Shown: positions 17,720 through 27,016, numbered from the stretch's first letter. The stretch is DNA of 64,000 nucleotides from CAZOOK01 sp964581385 (GCA_964581385.1 CAZOOK010000031.1:4129-68128), one strand, 5' to 3'. The notes: generated by a model not told the origin, from the sequence alone. A program made the numbers and translations.

Positions 17720-17887
17720 TTAACCCTTCGCCATCTTGGCTGCTGATCTCGGGTAGAGGCGAGCGCGGCGATCCCCGAATGCTCGCTTCGGGTCCGGCTC
17801 AGTAACGCCCTTGCTGCGGAAGTCGTCTCCCTTGCGGGAGTCCGGCGCCGCCTTCTGGATCCACTTCTTCTTCGGCTTGTCGGCCAT
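17720..17887 (-). CDS. Small basic protein, 55 aa
   Basis: The frame is open to 17932, but ATG at 17887 (MADKPKKKW) has a GAGGA site eight bases upstream and avoids overlap with the upstream gene, so it is preferred. The protein is rich in Lys, Arg and Asp with no hydrophobic segment. Function unknown. Confidence 0.5.
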   Translation of the reverse strand: MADKPKKKWIQKAAPDSRKGDDFRSKGVTEPDPKRAFGDRRARLYPRSAAKMAKG

Positions 17888-17924
17888 CGGCTTCGTCCTC
17901 GATGCAGCGTCGGCGAGCGTCAGA

Positions 17925-18116
17925 CTAGCCATTGCCCCGGCTGCGCTTGTGCTTGTACATCCGCTCCGCCCGGGTGCCGACGCGCTCCGGCAGCTTGCCC
18001 GGCTTGTCGTCGGCGATCATCTTCTTCGCAGTCTCTTGGGAGACGCCACCGGCGCCTCCCTTCTTCGATCCGGCGCTGTAGAACAGCGCCCGCTGCTTTT
18101 CCGAACGGAACGGCAC
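17925..18116 (-). CDS. Small basic phage protein, 63 aa
   Basis: GTG at 18116 shares its G with the TAG stop of the upstream gene (TAGTG). The start PFRSEKQRALFY is a recurrent N-terminus of very small basic phage proteins of unknown role. The C-terminus is strongly basic (RMYKHKRSRGNG). Confidence 0.55.
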   Translation of the reverse strand: MPFRSEKQRALFYSAGSKKGGAGGVSQETAKKMIADDKPGKLPERVGTRAERMYKHKRSRGNG

Positions 18117-19435
18117 TATAGCTCGGCCGATGCCTGGATGGATCCGGTCGGCGAACCGGTGCCCGCATCCCAGAACCAGCCAGCCGTACCCGCCGCCGGC
18201 CCGCCCGCCGAGGACGCGCAGTCAATGAGCACGCCCGTCGTGGACGGACCAAACCCGGTGACGGTCGCCGAGGTGGTGAGGCCCGTGCAGGCAAAGCCGG
18301 AGGTCGACGCGGCCTGCGCGCTGGCAAGAAAGCCGGTCGCGTAGGTCATCGTCGGAGCGACGCGCATGTTCTGCGGGAACTTCACAAAGCAGTTCGAGAT
18401 GCTCGTCGTCGACGAAATGCACTCGCCTTCGACGATCTTCGAGGTCGAGCTTTCAGTGATCTGGTAGAAATAGCGCAACTGAAGCATGGTCTCGACGCCC
18501 TGAAGGCGTCGGTCGAATGCGGCGCACTGCACCGTGCCGGCCGTGGTGCCGCACACCTGTCCGACCGTGGTCGAGACGCTGGCAGCGAGCGACGAATTGC
18601 GCACCAGTTGGAGGCCGGCGAGCGCGATATAGTCGTTCGTGCCGGCGGTGCCGACCGGGGTCCAGCAGATCGCTACGCCGATCTCGGTCGCGGTTGTCGG
18701 GATGGTCGCGATCGCTGCATAACGGCCATTGACGGTGCTGATCGGAATGACAGCCGCCGTCGCGTTGGCCTGCCCGGTCCAGCCGGAACCGCCGCCACCG
18801 CCGGCATTGATGCCGAAGGCCATCTTGGCGATGCCTTCGTCGACGCCGGTGCCAGTGACGATGTAGGCAGTGATGTTCGAGCTCGCCGCCGAGAAGTTGG
18901 CGCCGGCTACCGCATGGAAGTCGAATTCGGCGGTCTGGCCCTGGAACTGGTATGAGTTGGCCGTTTCCACCGCCTGTGCCATGCATACCGGAATGACGCC
19001 AGTCTGTCCGGAGGTGCGGGCCATTTTGAAGGCATAGGGATAGGCGCTCGCCGGAAGGTCTGCGGCGGTCGAGTCGCGCGAGACGGTCATCGCCGTCGCG
19101 GTGCCAGACCAGTAGGCAAAGCGGTCCGGGCCACCATAGGTCGTGGTCGTGGTGACGCTGGAGCCGGTGGTGCCGCGCTGCCAAAGATTGGTGGCTGCGT
19201 CGCCGCCGATGAGCGCATTGCCCTTGGTCGGGAGCGACCCGTTGTAGCCGGCGAGCGTGAGCGCGCTGGCGTAGACGTTGCCGGCCTGCGCATTGCCGCC
19301 AACGACATCCTGGAAGAGATCGGTCGGCCCGACGATCGAGACCTGCGGAGGCGCGGCATTTGCCGGAACGATGGGCGCGAGGATGAGGGCAATGGCTGCC
19401 GCAAGGCTCGCGAGACGGTTCAGTTTCATGGTCAT
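18116..19435 (-). CDS. Signal-peptide-bearing tail-fibre-domain protein, 439 aa
   Basis: The signal peptide (basic start, Ala/Ile/Leu core, ANA/A cleavage near residue 28) is clear. From about residue 85 the pattern NLWQRGTTG...YGGPDRFAYW resembles a carbohydrate-binding-like fibre domain found at the ends of many phage fibres, which usually reads as WQRG...ADRW. The rest is beta-rich with paired Cys. ATG at 19429 (MKLNRL) has better spacing to GGAG than ATG at 19435. It is likely a receptor- or surface-binding protein. Confidence 0.65.
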   Translation of the reverse strand: MTMKLNRLASLAAAIALILAPIVPANAAPPQVSIVGPTDLFQDVVGGNAQAGNVYASALTLAGYNGSLPTKGNALIGGDAATNLWQRGTTGSSVTTTTTYGGPDRFAYWSGTATAMTVSRDSTAADLPASAYPYAFKMARTSGQTGVIPVCMAQAVETANSYQFQGQTAEFDFHAVAGANFSAASSNITAYIVTGTGVDEGIAKMAFGINAGGGGGSGWTGQANATAAVIPISTVNGRYAAIATIPTTATEIGVAICWTPVGTAGTNDYIALAGLQLVRNSSLAASVSTTVGQVCGTTAGTVQCAAFDRRLQGVETMLQLRYFYQITESSTSKIVEGECISSTTSISNCFVKFPQNMRVAPTMTYATGFLASAQAASTSGFACTGLTTSATVTGFGPSTTGVLIDCASSAGGPAAGTAGWFWDAGTGSPTGSIQASAEL

Positions 19436-19461
19436 TTCTCCTCGAATTGTCCCGGCCGCGA

Positions 19462-19794
19462 TCAGCCGATGATGCCGTAATTGTACGTCCCCGTATCACC
19501 CGCGACGCCGCCGACGGTAAAGCCGGTGCCGGGCGTGATCGTCAGCACGTTTGGGGCCGTCGGACTTATCGTCCCGCCGACCGTTTTAAGGGTGAAGATG
19601 ATGAGCGAGCCAGCTTTGACGCGGGCGTCTGCGACGGTGACCGGGGTGGCGCCGTTCAGCACGAAGGTGCCGCCGCCAACCGGCAGGGACGTGACTTCTG
19701 GACCGCCGTTGTCGATCGGCATGACGCCGGGCTTCGCCGCGGTGATGGCGGGCAGGCCGCCGGTGAGGATCGTCTGGCCTGGCTGCACGGTCAT
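19462..19794 (-). CDS. Small beta-rich structural protein, 110 aa
   Basis: The sequence is a compact beta pattern: TFVLNGATPVTVADARVKAGSLIIFTLKTVGGT, ending LTITPGTGFTVGGVAGDTGTYNYGIIG. This ending recurs in small head/tail decoration proteins of tailed phages. There is no signal peptide, unlike the neighbours on both sides. Confidence 0.5.
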   Translation of the reverse strand: MTVQPGQTILTGGLPAITAAKPGVMPIDNGGPEVTSLPVGGGTFVLNGATPVTVADARVKAGSLIIFTLKTVGGTISPTAPNVLTITPGTGFTVGGVAGDTGTYNYGIIG

Positions 19795-19886
19795 CGGTCA
19801 GTTCCTTTCAAAGCGAGCGTGGCACCTATACCACGGATATTCCTGTTGCGGGAGAGCGCCCGAACATCAAGCGGAGCGCAATCCGC

Positions 19887-20996
19887 CTAGCATGCATTGA
19901 TGTCGATGCCCGTACTGCCTGGACTCAGATAGTAGGGGCTGGCAAGAAAGCGCACGGTGTTGCCGCAGACCATTCCATTGTAATTACCGGACTGCATGGC
20001 AATGCCACCGGTGTTCGTGTACGGGGACGGCATATTGCTTTTGAAGCTGTTGCCGGAAATCGTAAAATCGGCAACGCCATAAATGCTTATGCCGTAGCCG
20101 GGGGATCCGATGATCGTGAACACATTATCGTTGAAATTCGCCTGTTGCAGCCAGGTTATATTCGCGGGGTGCTGCGTCACGCTGATGCCGTAGCCGGCAG
20201 CTATTCCGATCTGGTTGCCAATCACTTGGAAATTGAAAAAGTTCCATGGGTTGGTGGCGGGCGGTGTCAGGGCTACTGCGGCGGCGACGGTCCCCTCGAT
20301 TGAGTTGCCGTCGATTACGATGTCGGAGCCTCCCGGAACAGCCGCGAAGACACCGCGATAGCCGTAGGCCGCGCCTAGAATTTTGTTGTTGGTGACGCGA
20401 AGCCCGTCGCCGCTTTCCTGGTAAATGGCCGTGTAGTTTCCGGAGCAACAAAAAAGGCTGTCGATGATACGATTGTCGCCGGCATCGTAGTTGTAATGGT
20501 TGGCGATATGGATGCCCTCGTGCGTGACAGACTGTGCCCAGAGATCATCGACGATCCAATATGCCGCCGCGTCCATCTTGATGCAGTCATAGAGGCTGAC
20601 ACAGCGCATGTGCAGGAATGAACTGCGATAATTGTTGTTTCCGGGAGCGGTCACATAAATGGCTGCCCCGGCGGTCTGAGTGTGCCCGCTCGCCGGCTGA
20701 ATAGTGAAGTCGCGAAAGGTATCGCTGTAAACAGTGTTGACGTAGAATCCGTTCTGCGTCGTCGAACCCAAGGTGACGATCGCGCTCTGATTCTCGTTTC
20801 CGTAGATGGCAAGACCGCAGGTAATGTTGACCGCCGCCCCGAGCGCGTAGGTCTGCGCGCCGAGGTGGACGAAGTGGTCGCTGGCGCAAGCGGTGTTGAC
20901 CGCAGCCTGCATTTCGACGTCGGTGTAGGGACTGGCGACCTCAGTCGCGAGGGCCGGTGAGGCGAATAGAAGAAGGGCTGCGAGAAGTCTCTTCAT
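19887..20996 (-). CDS. Signal-peptide-bearing right-handed beta-helix protein (tailspike-like), 369 aa
   Basis: The signal peptide ends ALA/T near residue 18. The mature part shows beta-helix rungs: short repeats rich in Asn, Gly and Ile (GLAIYGNENQSAIVTL, GIHIANHYNYDAGDNRIIDSLF, VIDGNSIEG, FTISGNSFKSN), as in polysaccharide-degrading tailspikes and pectate-lyase-type folds. It is the best candidate depolymerase in the window, but no catalytic residues can be assigned by eye. Confidence 0.65.
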   Translation of the reverse strand: MKRLLAALLLFASPALATEVASPYTDVEMQAAVNTACASDHFVHLGAQTYALGAAVNITCGLAIYGNENQSAIVTLGSTTQNGFYVNTVYSDTFRDFTIQPASGHTQTAGAAIYVTAPGNNNYRSSFLHMRCVSLYDCIKMDAAAYWIVDDLWAQSVTHEGIHIANHYNYDAGDNRIIDSLFCCSGNYTAIYQESGDGLRVTNNKILGAAYGYRGVFAAVPGGSDIVIDGNSIEGTVAAAVALTPPATNPWNFFNFQVIGNQIGIAAGYGISVTQHPANITWLQQANFNDNVFTIIGSPGYGISIYGVADFTISGNSFKSNMPSPYTNTGGIAMQSGNYNGMVCGNTVRFLASPYYLSPGSTGIDINAC

Positions 20997-21751
20997 CTTA
21001 CGTACTCCGTGATGATTACGATTCCCGCCGTGCCCACGCCCCCCGAAACACTGGTCGCCGAGTTAATTCCGAACCCCCCGCTTCCTCCCGAGCAAAACCC
21101 TGACGCAGCATTTCCGACGACTGTACCCGTAGAAAACGAAACGACACCCCTCCCACCACCCCCATAGGCACAACTTCCTCCCGCGCCGCTACCACTTCCC
21201 GCAGTTATGATCGTTCCTCCGAACCCGGTGAACCCAGGCGCCCCGGTTGCGGCAACATCGCCGGTCCCTGCGACGCCGCCCAGCCCACCAGTGCCGGCGA
21301 GGACCGTAGCCGCATTGGCGAAGCCTCCGCCCGAACCGCCTTTGCCTATGCAAAGCGTGCCGACAGACGTGTCACCCCCGCCATTACCTGGATTGGCCCC
21401 GGCCGTTCCGGCGGTCCCCGCCGCCCCTATGGTGACGGTTTGCGAAGCCCCGACCGTAGCGGCAGAAACAGTTACGCGACTATAGCTTCCCGCTCCTCCT
21501 CCGCCCGCTCCGTTAGTATCCGCAACGGCCCCTAGAACGCCTCCGCCTGCGCCGCCCCCACCGACACATTCGATAACCGCTGAAAACATCCCAGCGGTAG
21601 GAGTGTACGTTCCACTGCCAGTGAACACCTGCTTGACTACGGCGCTAATCGTGGAGGAACTCGCTCCACCGCTGGTCGTGATGATGACCGCCTTGGCGGG
21701 GAGAGCCGCGAAGGCAAGCGCGAGAAGTCCGAAGAGGATGCGCTTTATCAC
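20993..21751 (-). CDS. Signal-peptide-bearing polyglycine adhesin, 252 aa
   Basis: The signal peptide ends AKA/V near residue 22. The mature protein (VFTGSGTYTPTAGM...IECVGGGGAGGG...AGTAGIVIITEYV) is a near copy in design of the C-terminal domain of the 583-aa protein: same opening, same ASQTVTIGAAGT and TSVGTLCIGKGG blocks, same closing strand. The Gly-rich loops differ between copies. The start overlaps the preceding stop (ATGA). Confidence 0.7.
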   Translation of the reverse strand: MIKRILFGLLALAFAALPAKAVIITTSGGASSSTISAVVKQVFTGSGTYTPTAGMFSAVIECVGGGGAGGGVLGAVADTNGAGGGGAGSYSRVTVSAATVGASQTVTIGAAGTAGTAGANPGNGGGDTSVGTLCIGKGGSGGGFANAATVLAGTGGLGGVAGTGDVAATGAPGFTGFGGTIITAGSGSGAGGSCAYGGGGRGVVSFSTGTVVGNAASGFCSGGSGGFGINSATSVSGGVGTAGIVIITEYVR

Positions 21752-23541
21752 TTGGTCTGCCCACTAAACGCTGCGGTTGCGGAGTCCGTCTTGGTGAATG
21801 GCGTGGTCGATGCACTGAAGGCTACCGAGATGCCCGTCGCCATGACCAGCGGCGGCATGAAGTTCAACCCACAGGTCCCGTTTATGGCTACGTAGCAGAA
21901 CGCCACCGGCGTCACCGCCCCTGCTGCCGGTACGGTCGTCGAGTTGAACACTTCGAGAAACCCGGCAACGGTCGTCGCCTGAACCTCAACGCCGTAAAGA
22001 TTGCCCGCCGACGCCTTGAGGACATGTCCCGTTTCGAGTGCAGAGGAGACGACCGGCGCCATGCCCGCAGCAGCGCCCGCCGTCGGCGCGATCTCGACGC
22101 CATTGGTGGTCACATCCGTCGTCTGGTCGATGCCGACCTTGCCAACAATCTGCGAACCAGCCCCCAGTGCAACGGTCGCGCCGGTACCGCCGTCGAGAGA
22201 CACGGAAAGCTGGTTCGATGCGTTGACGTTCGCCCCGCGAGCATTGCCGGCCGCGTCACGGATGATCTGGTAGGTGCCAAGCGTCGTGCCCGGCACACGG
22301 TCCCAGGTCGTGCCGTTATAGGCGTAGTTGCGGCCGGTGGTAGAGACCGCGCCGGTCGGTGTATTTGATGCACCGTCCGCCAGTGCCGATCCGGTGTTGA
22401 TCGCGACAGCCGTGTTGTTGTCGGCCGCGTACAGGTTGACGAGCAGGCCGCCGCGGGACCCGACCTGCAAGCCGCCCTGCTGGCCGTTGGTGAGCGTCTC
22501 CAGCGTGGAGTTGTACTGCGCACCGAGCATCAAGCCCTTGGTCGCGGTCGCCGTATTCGGCGTGATCGGCGTCTGCTCCGCTACCAGGTCGACCATCGAC
22601 CCCGAGGCAAGCGAACCGGACGCATACGCCCCGGAGGCCGCGGTCACCGCGCTCTGCGTGGCGAACGTACCAGTGCCGACCACGGTCGCGTTTAGATTGG
22701 ATGCCGTGGCCTGCGACACCTGCACCGGGGTCATCGACGCGATGCCCTGGATGGTCGCTACGCCGGTGGCCGCCGATCCGGCCGTCCCACCACCAGCCAC
22801 GATCCACGGCGACGTGCTTTGCGTGACGGCGACCGTGCCGGAGACCGGGAACGTGCCGCCGGTGCCCGTCACCAGCATCGCCGTGCCGTTCGCGCCGGTG
22901 TTGGCGACGCTCACCTGAAGCGGCGCCGCTGCGGTGCCGACCTCGGTGCCGGACGCATTCCGGAGATTCGTGAAGATCGCCCGGTTGGCGGTCATCTGGA
23001 ACCAGCCGCCCTGACCGTTCGTCAGCGCATTGGCTGTCGGCGTGGTCTGGTAGAAGCCTCCCGACGGCGTGTAGGGCGTGGCGCCGGCGACAAATGCCGC
23101 CTCGTCCACCGCGCTCGTGCCCGTGCTTCCCCCACCGCCGCCGGTGTTTCCGGCCGGGTTGGCGATCACGGCGACCTTCTGGCCGGGGATCACGCCGAAG
23201 GTGACGGGAACGCCCTGCTGAAGAAGATAGTTCGAGGTGGTCGCGGTCGGGGTGGCGCCGAACGAAATCGAGCAGCCTTCGTCGCAGATCAGCGAAACCG
23301 CGTGGGTCTTGGAGTTGAAGGCCGCCGAGGCGGCGGACGCGCCGCTGACCGCTATCGCCTGATCGGCGACGGACGGCTGCGGCGGTATCTGCGGCTGGGT
23401 CGAACCGACCAGCGACAGGCCATTCTGGAACTCGCTGATGTAGAGCGTGGCGGCGTCGGCGGCTTCCGTCGCGATGACGATGCCGGCGACGGCGGCAAGC
23501 GCCGCGGCCGCCCATCTCCGCAGGCTTCCCGGGCGGCCCAT
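21748..23541 (-). CDS. Signal-peptide-bearing beta-rich structural/fibre protein, 597 aa
   Basis: ATG at 23541 lies four bases after the preceding stop and starts a good signal peptide (RRWAAAALAAVAGIVIA...ADA/A); the upstream in-frame ATG at 23631 would overlap the previous gene by 86 bases. The mature part has repeats typical of phage fibre shafts (AAPLQVSVANTGANGTAMLVTG, GTVAVTQSTSPWIV) and a C-terminal domain ending TKTDSATAAFSGQTK. A virion fibre or surface-exposed role is inferred from repeats and position. Confidence 0.6.
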   Translation of the reverse strand: MGRPGSLRRWAAAALAAVAGIVIATEAADAATLYISEFQNGLSLVGSTQPQIPPQPSVADQAIAVSGASAASAAFNSKTHAVSLICDEGCSISFGATPTATTSNYLLQQGVPVTFGVIPGQKVAVIANPAGNTGGGGGSTGTSAVDEAAFVAGATPYTPSGGFYQTTPTANALTNGQGGWFQMTANRAIFTNLRNASGTEVGTAAAPLQVSVANTGANGTAMLVTGTGGTFPVSGTVAVTQSTSPWIVAGGGTAGSAATGVATIQGIASMTPVQVSQATASNLNATVVGTGTFATQSAVTAASGAYASGSLASGSMVDLVAEQTPITPNTATATKGLMLGAQYNSTLETLTNGQQGGLQVGSRGGLLVNLYAADNNTAVAINTGSALADGASNTPTGAVSTTGRNYAYNGTTWDRVPGTTLGTYQIIRDAAGNARGANVNASNQLSVSLDGGTGATVALGAGSQIVGKVGIDQTTDVTTNGVEIAPTAGAAAGMAPVVSSALETGHVLKASAGNLYGVEVQATTVAGFLEVFNSTTVPAAGAVTPVAFCYVAINGTCGLNFMPPLVMATGISVAFSASTTPFTKTDSATAAFSGQTK

Positions 23542-23545
23542 CGGA

Positions 23546-24385
23546 CTACAGCGCTCGAGGAGAAGAACTGCCGCGAACAGCGGGCGGGTGGATGGTGCCG
23601 AGCACCGGGATCTTGGTTGCCCGGGGATCATCGACGCTGGTGATCTCCTCGGCGACCAGCCGCGAGCGGCCGTTGCCGACGTCGGCGATCGCTTCGCCGT
23701 TGGCCATAATCGGGTCGGCCTCCATGACCATGCCGTGCGAGCGCGCGGTGACGGTCGCGGCCGTAATCACGGCGCCGTTGTTGGTCATCCAGAACGGCTT
23801 GGCGCCGAGGGCGTCCGGCGCGATCTGGCCGTTGACGAGATTGTCGCCACCGCCGATCGAACCCATGAAGGCCGCGTAGATTTCCTGCGCCTTCGCGTTG
23901 ACCGGCTCGAGGCCGAGGTTCGGCGCCGACAGGAACACGATATGGGTCGGCGTCACGGTGCCGCCCTGGCCGCGCTGGTACGGCTCGATCAGCTTGTCGC
24001 CGAGATAGACCTTGGAGCGGACCCGGTAGACCGGCCGCTCGGACTTCGGCAGTTCATGCACCTTGTCGAGCAGGGCGTGCATCTTCTTTTCGGACTTGCG
24101 CCGGGCTTCGAGGATCTCCGGAGCGACGCGCTTCCGGTTGGTGCCCTGATCGGCCATCTCGGCGTTCGACGACGCGATGGCGCGGGCAAGGCGCTCGATC
24201 TCGCTCTGCTCGGCCGGAATAGCCTTTGCGCCGCTCTCGGCCATGAGAGCGCGCACGTCGGCGAGGATCGCATCGTGGATTTCCGCAGTCGCCTTGGCGA
24301 GCGCCATCTGAAACTCCGGCGTCTCGCTGATATCCACTGCCGGCGTCTCGTCCGCCGGCGCGGTGCTGATCGGTTCTTTGGCCAT
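23546..24385 (-). CDS. Hypothetical capsid-region protein, 279 aa
   Basis: The N-terminal third is acidic and helical (DISETPEFQMALAKATAEIHD...SEIERLARAIASSNAEM), the C-terminal two thirds are mixed with Gly/Asn-rich segments (SIGGGDNLVNGQIAPDALG). No signal peptide or membrane segment. It follows capsid and cement genes, so a minor head or head-to-fibre component is plausible. Confidence 0.5.
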   Translation of the reverse strand: MAKEPISTAPADETPAVDISETPEFQMALAKATAEIHDAILADVRALMAESGAKAIPAEQSEIERLARAIASSNAEMADQGTNRKRVAPEILEARRKSEKKMHALLDKVHELPKSERPVYRVRSKVYLGDKLIEPYQRGQGGTVTPTHIVFLSAPNLGLEPVNAKAQEIYAAFMGSIGGGDNLVNGQIAPDALGAKPFWMTNNGAVITAATVTARSHGMVMEADPIMANGEAIADVGNGRSRLVAEEITSVDDPRATKIPVLGTIHPPAVRGSSSPRAL

Positions 24386-24424
24386 GTGCGCCTGACTGTT
24401 CCCGGGTTACGCGAAGGCGGTCAA

Positions 24425-24985
24425 CTAGACCGCCCCGACGGAGAAGTTCTTGGCAGCGTTGCCTTCGCTGTACCAGTCGTCCCGGACGTTGGTGACGATG
24501 GCGTTGGCGATCGTGCCGGCGCTGAAGCTGCCGCCCGCGGACGGGGCGAACAGAAGCCGCAGGAAGCGCGGGCGGAGCGTCACCGGGAACACCGGCGGCC
24601 AGTCGAAGCGGGCGCAGATGGCGTTGGCGGCGAGCTGGGCCGCCGTCATCGCGCCGGTCTCGATCAAGGTCTGCCAGGTTCCGGGCTGGTAGTTGCCGGC
24701 GGCGCCCTGATCGGGAGCGGCTTGGAAGGCCACGTTCAGCGTCGACCCGCCGACCGCAACCAACCCGGTGCCGATGGCGACGCGGACCTGCAGCTTATGG
24801 TCGCCAATACCCGTATCGGCGCCAAACGTGCTCACCGTGCCGATGATGCGCTCGTCGGGAGCGACACCCACGCCAAGGCCGAGCAGGTCGATGACCCCCG
24901 GCGACGGGATGGAGACACCGGCGCCGGCCACCAGCGAGAGCGGGCTGCCCTGCGCGACAAACCCGAGCAGACTGTCAAGCAACAT
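24425..24985 (-). CDS. Bbp16-type capsid cement protein, 186 aa
   Basis: The pattern (VIDLLGLGVGVAPDE...DTGIGDHKLQVRVAIGTGLVAVGGSTLNVAFQAAPD...ITRFLRLLF-like closing strands) matches the Bbp16 family of Bordetella phage BPP-1, a protein that stabilises the capsid lattice. It directly follows the major capsid gene, as in BPP-1-like genomes. The start at 24985 is 40 bases after the capsid stop. Confidence 0.8.
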   Translation of the reverse strand: MLLDSLLGFVAQGSPLSLVAGAGVSIPSPGVIDLLGLGVGVAPDERIIGTVSTFGADTGIGDHKLQVRVAIGTGLVAVGGSTLNVAFQAAPDQGAAGNYQPGTWQTLIETGAMTAAQLAANAICARFDWPPVFPVTLRPRFLRLLFAPSAGGSFSAGTIANAIVTNVRDDWYSEGNAAKNFSVGAV

Positions 24986-25024
24986 GGGAAAATTCCTTCT
25001 TTCGGTGTCCTCGGGGCGGCCCGC

Positions 25025-26068
25025 TTACGAGACCAGGGTCTCGGTGTTGAGGAGCTGGTCGACGATCTTGATCGGGATGCCACGCCAGGCCGTGATCGGC
25101 TTGCCGGCGTAGTCGTTGAGCGTGAGCAGGACGTTGCGGTCGCGCATCGCCTGGATGTCCATCCACTGCCGGACCGTGCGGTTGCAGTAGAAGATGCCGC
25201 GGACAGTCACGTCTTCGCGCGGCGCGTCGGTGCGTGTGATGCCGCTGGTCGGCGGCGTGAACTTCGGGAACAGCATAACCTGGTGGGCCATGATGGTGAA
25301 CAGGTCCGGCGGGGTCGGGCCCGCGAGGCCGGCCGTGGTCGTGTCGAGGTTGGCGACGCGCGAGGCATACCGCCAATCCATCGGGCAGAGGCCGATCTGC
25401 TGGCGGAACCACGAGGTATACGCCTCGAAGCGGTTGCCGAGGTTGTCGTAGCCGGGAACGATGTCGCCCTTGTCCTCCATGGCGAGGCCCGCCTTGGAGC
25501 CGCGCGGGTAGAGGCCGAAGATGGTCTTGGTGCCCCAGCCGACCAGCCAGAGCGAGGCGTTGTTGTTGCCGAGGCCGCCACCGTTGACGACGTTGGCCGC
25601 ATTCTGGGCGGTGGCCGTGTTGACCGTGTTGTAGAAGGCCGAGAGGCCCATGAATTCCGACGGCGTGGCGACCGTGTTACCGTAGAACATGGTCTGCGCG
25701 ATCGTCTGGCTCATGCCCTCGAGGAAGGCCACGTCTTCCGACTCGCGGAAGCCCATGAGGTCGCCGGAGTGCTCGGCGAGAGCGCGGTCGACCTGGCTGT
25801 AGTCCTCCAGCATGCCGAGGCCGACGCGCGCCTTGGCGGTGGTCGACTTGCTGTAGGGAACGCCCTGATTGTACTGGCGCCAGGTGCCGGCCGGGATCGA
25901 GGTGCGGAAGATGAACTCGTGGCCGGTCATCTCGTTTGCCTCGACCATCGGCATGTCTTCCGCATAGTCGTTCGACTGCGAAAGCATCTCAGCGATGTCG
26001 CCGATGTTCCCGTCGGGGTCCATGCGGGTCGCAACATCCAAGATAGTGGGCCAGCTACCGGTCGCCAT
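25025..26068 (-). CDS. Major capsid protein (Bbp17-type), 347 aa
   Basis: Recognisable family segments: IAEMLSQSNDYAEDMPMVEANE, HEFIFRTSIPAGTWRQYNQGV, LWLVGWGTKTIFGLYP and a C-terminal FYCNRTVRQWMDIQAM...AWRGIPIKIVDQLLNTE. These match HK97-fold capsid proteins of BPP-1-like podoviruses. It lies between scaffold and cement genes. No cleaved prodomain is evident at the N-terminus. Confidence 0.9.
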   Translation of the reverse strand: MATGSWPTILDVATRMDPDGNIGDIAEMLSQSNDYAEDMPMVEANEMTGHEFIFRTSIPAGTWRQYNQGVPYSKSTTAKARVGLGMLEDYSQVDRALAEHSGDLMGFRESEDVAFLEGMSQTIAQTMFYGNTVATPSEFMGLSAFYNTVNTATAQNAANVVNGGGLGNNNASLWLVGWGTKTIFGLYPRGSKAGLAMEDKGDIVPGYDNLGNRFEAYTSWFRQQIGLCPMDWRYASRVANLDTTTAGLAGPTPPDLFTIMAHQVMLFPKFTPPTSGITRTDAPREDVTVRGIFYCNRTVRQWMDIQAMRDRNVLLTLNDYAGKPITAWRGIPIKIVDQLLNTETLVS

Positions 26069-26080
26069 CGCTCAATCTCC

Positions 26081-27016
26081 TCAGCGTTGCGCGTCTGTCA
26101 TTGACGGATACATTCTCGCCTTGCGGCTCTCGCCGGCGGGTCGACCTGGGCCGGATGACGGCGGCCGCGGATTGTCCGGCGGCAGCGCGGGTTCATCGAA
26201 GTAACGGCCGAAATTGTGCAGCATGCGCAGGAATGCCGGATGGTCGCCGGCGCCGGTGACGGCGAGGAACTCGTCGAATTCCTTCTTGTGCGCGGTGTAG
26301 GCTTCCGTGCCCGGCTTGTCGGACGACAAAGCGAGGTCGCGCATGCGAGCGATCGTGCCCATGGCGGTCTGGTGACCGGCGCCGCCGAGAATCGGATCGG
26401 CCTTGACGCGGGTCACCCAATTCTTGCGCGTGTCGTTGAAGGTGTCCCACTGCTCCTTGCGGAGCCCTTCGGCGTACTGGCTCATCGTCTGCGCATGCAG
26501 GTCGAAGAGCTTCTGGACGCCCTCGCTGGTCTTGCCGCTGCGGAGAAGGTCGAGCGCGCCCGTGACGTCCTTCCGCTCGTTGTCGGCGAGCGCAATCGTC
26601 TCCGGGATCTTCACGTCCTTGAAATAATCGACCGCGACCGGCTCAACGACGGGCGCTGCCTCTACGGGCTTCGCCGCATCCGGGATTTTTCCCGTTTCTT
26701 CCGGCTTTTTTCCGGAATCATCGGGTTTTGCCACATCCGCCGGCTTTTCGGCCGGTTTCTCGGCGGGTTTGGATTCTTCCGCCTTTTTCGCGTCAAACTG
26801 CTCCAGGAGCGTCGGTTCGCGTGCGGGCTCTTCCGGCTTTGCGGGAGGTTCCGCGCCAGCCGCCGAGGGAGGTAGTTCAGCGGCTGGCGCAGTGGTCGCA
26901 GCGGCCAGGTCCGCCTGAACAGGCGCCGCGATCTCGGGAGATGGTGCTGGTGCTGACGCGGGAGTCGCAGCCGGAGCGGGCTGCTCTACAACCGGATCGT
27001 TGGGGCCAGCGGCCAA
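26081..27016 (-). CDS. Scaffold-like head assembly protein, 311 aa
   Basis: The N-terminal 130 residues are low-complexity Ala/Pro/Glu/Lys, then a helical region (LADNERKDVTGALDLLRSGKTSEGVQKLFDLHAQTMSQ) and a C-terminal basic tail. Composition and place immediately before the major capsid gene fit a scaffolding protein. The only usable start is TTG at 27016, because an in-frame stop lies nine bases upstream of it. The nearby IS element may have changed the 5' end. Confidence 0.65.
   Translation of the reverse strand: MAAGPNDPVVEQPAPAATPASAPAPSPEIAAPVQADLAAATTAPAAELPPSAAGAEPPAKPEEPAREPTLLEQFDAKKAEESKPAEKPAEKPADVAKPDDSGKKPEETGKIPDAAKPVEAAPVVEPVAVDYFKDVKIPETIALADNERKDVTGALDLLRSGKTSEGVQKLFDLHAQTMSQYAEGLRKEQWDTFNDTRKNWVTRVKADPILGGAGHQTAMGTIARMRDLALSSDKPGTEAYTAHKKEFDEFLAVTGAGDHPAFLRMLHNFGRYFDEPALPPDNPRPPSSGPGRPAGESRKARMYPSMTDAQR

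Noticed and set aside
23447..26104. 885-aa plus-strand open frame
   Set aside because: Arg/Gly/His-rich shadow opposite the capsid, cement and structural genes on the minus strand, which are recognisable; high GC gives long antisense frames.
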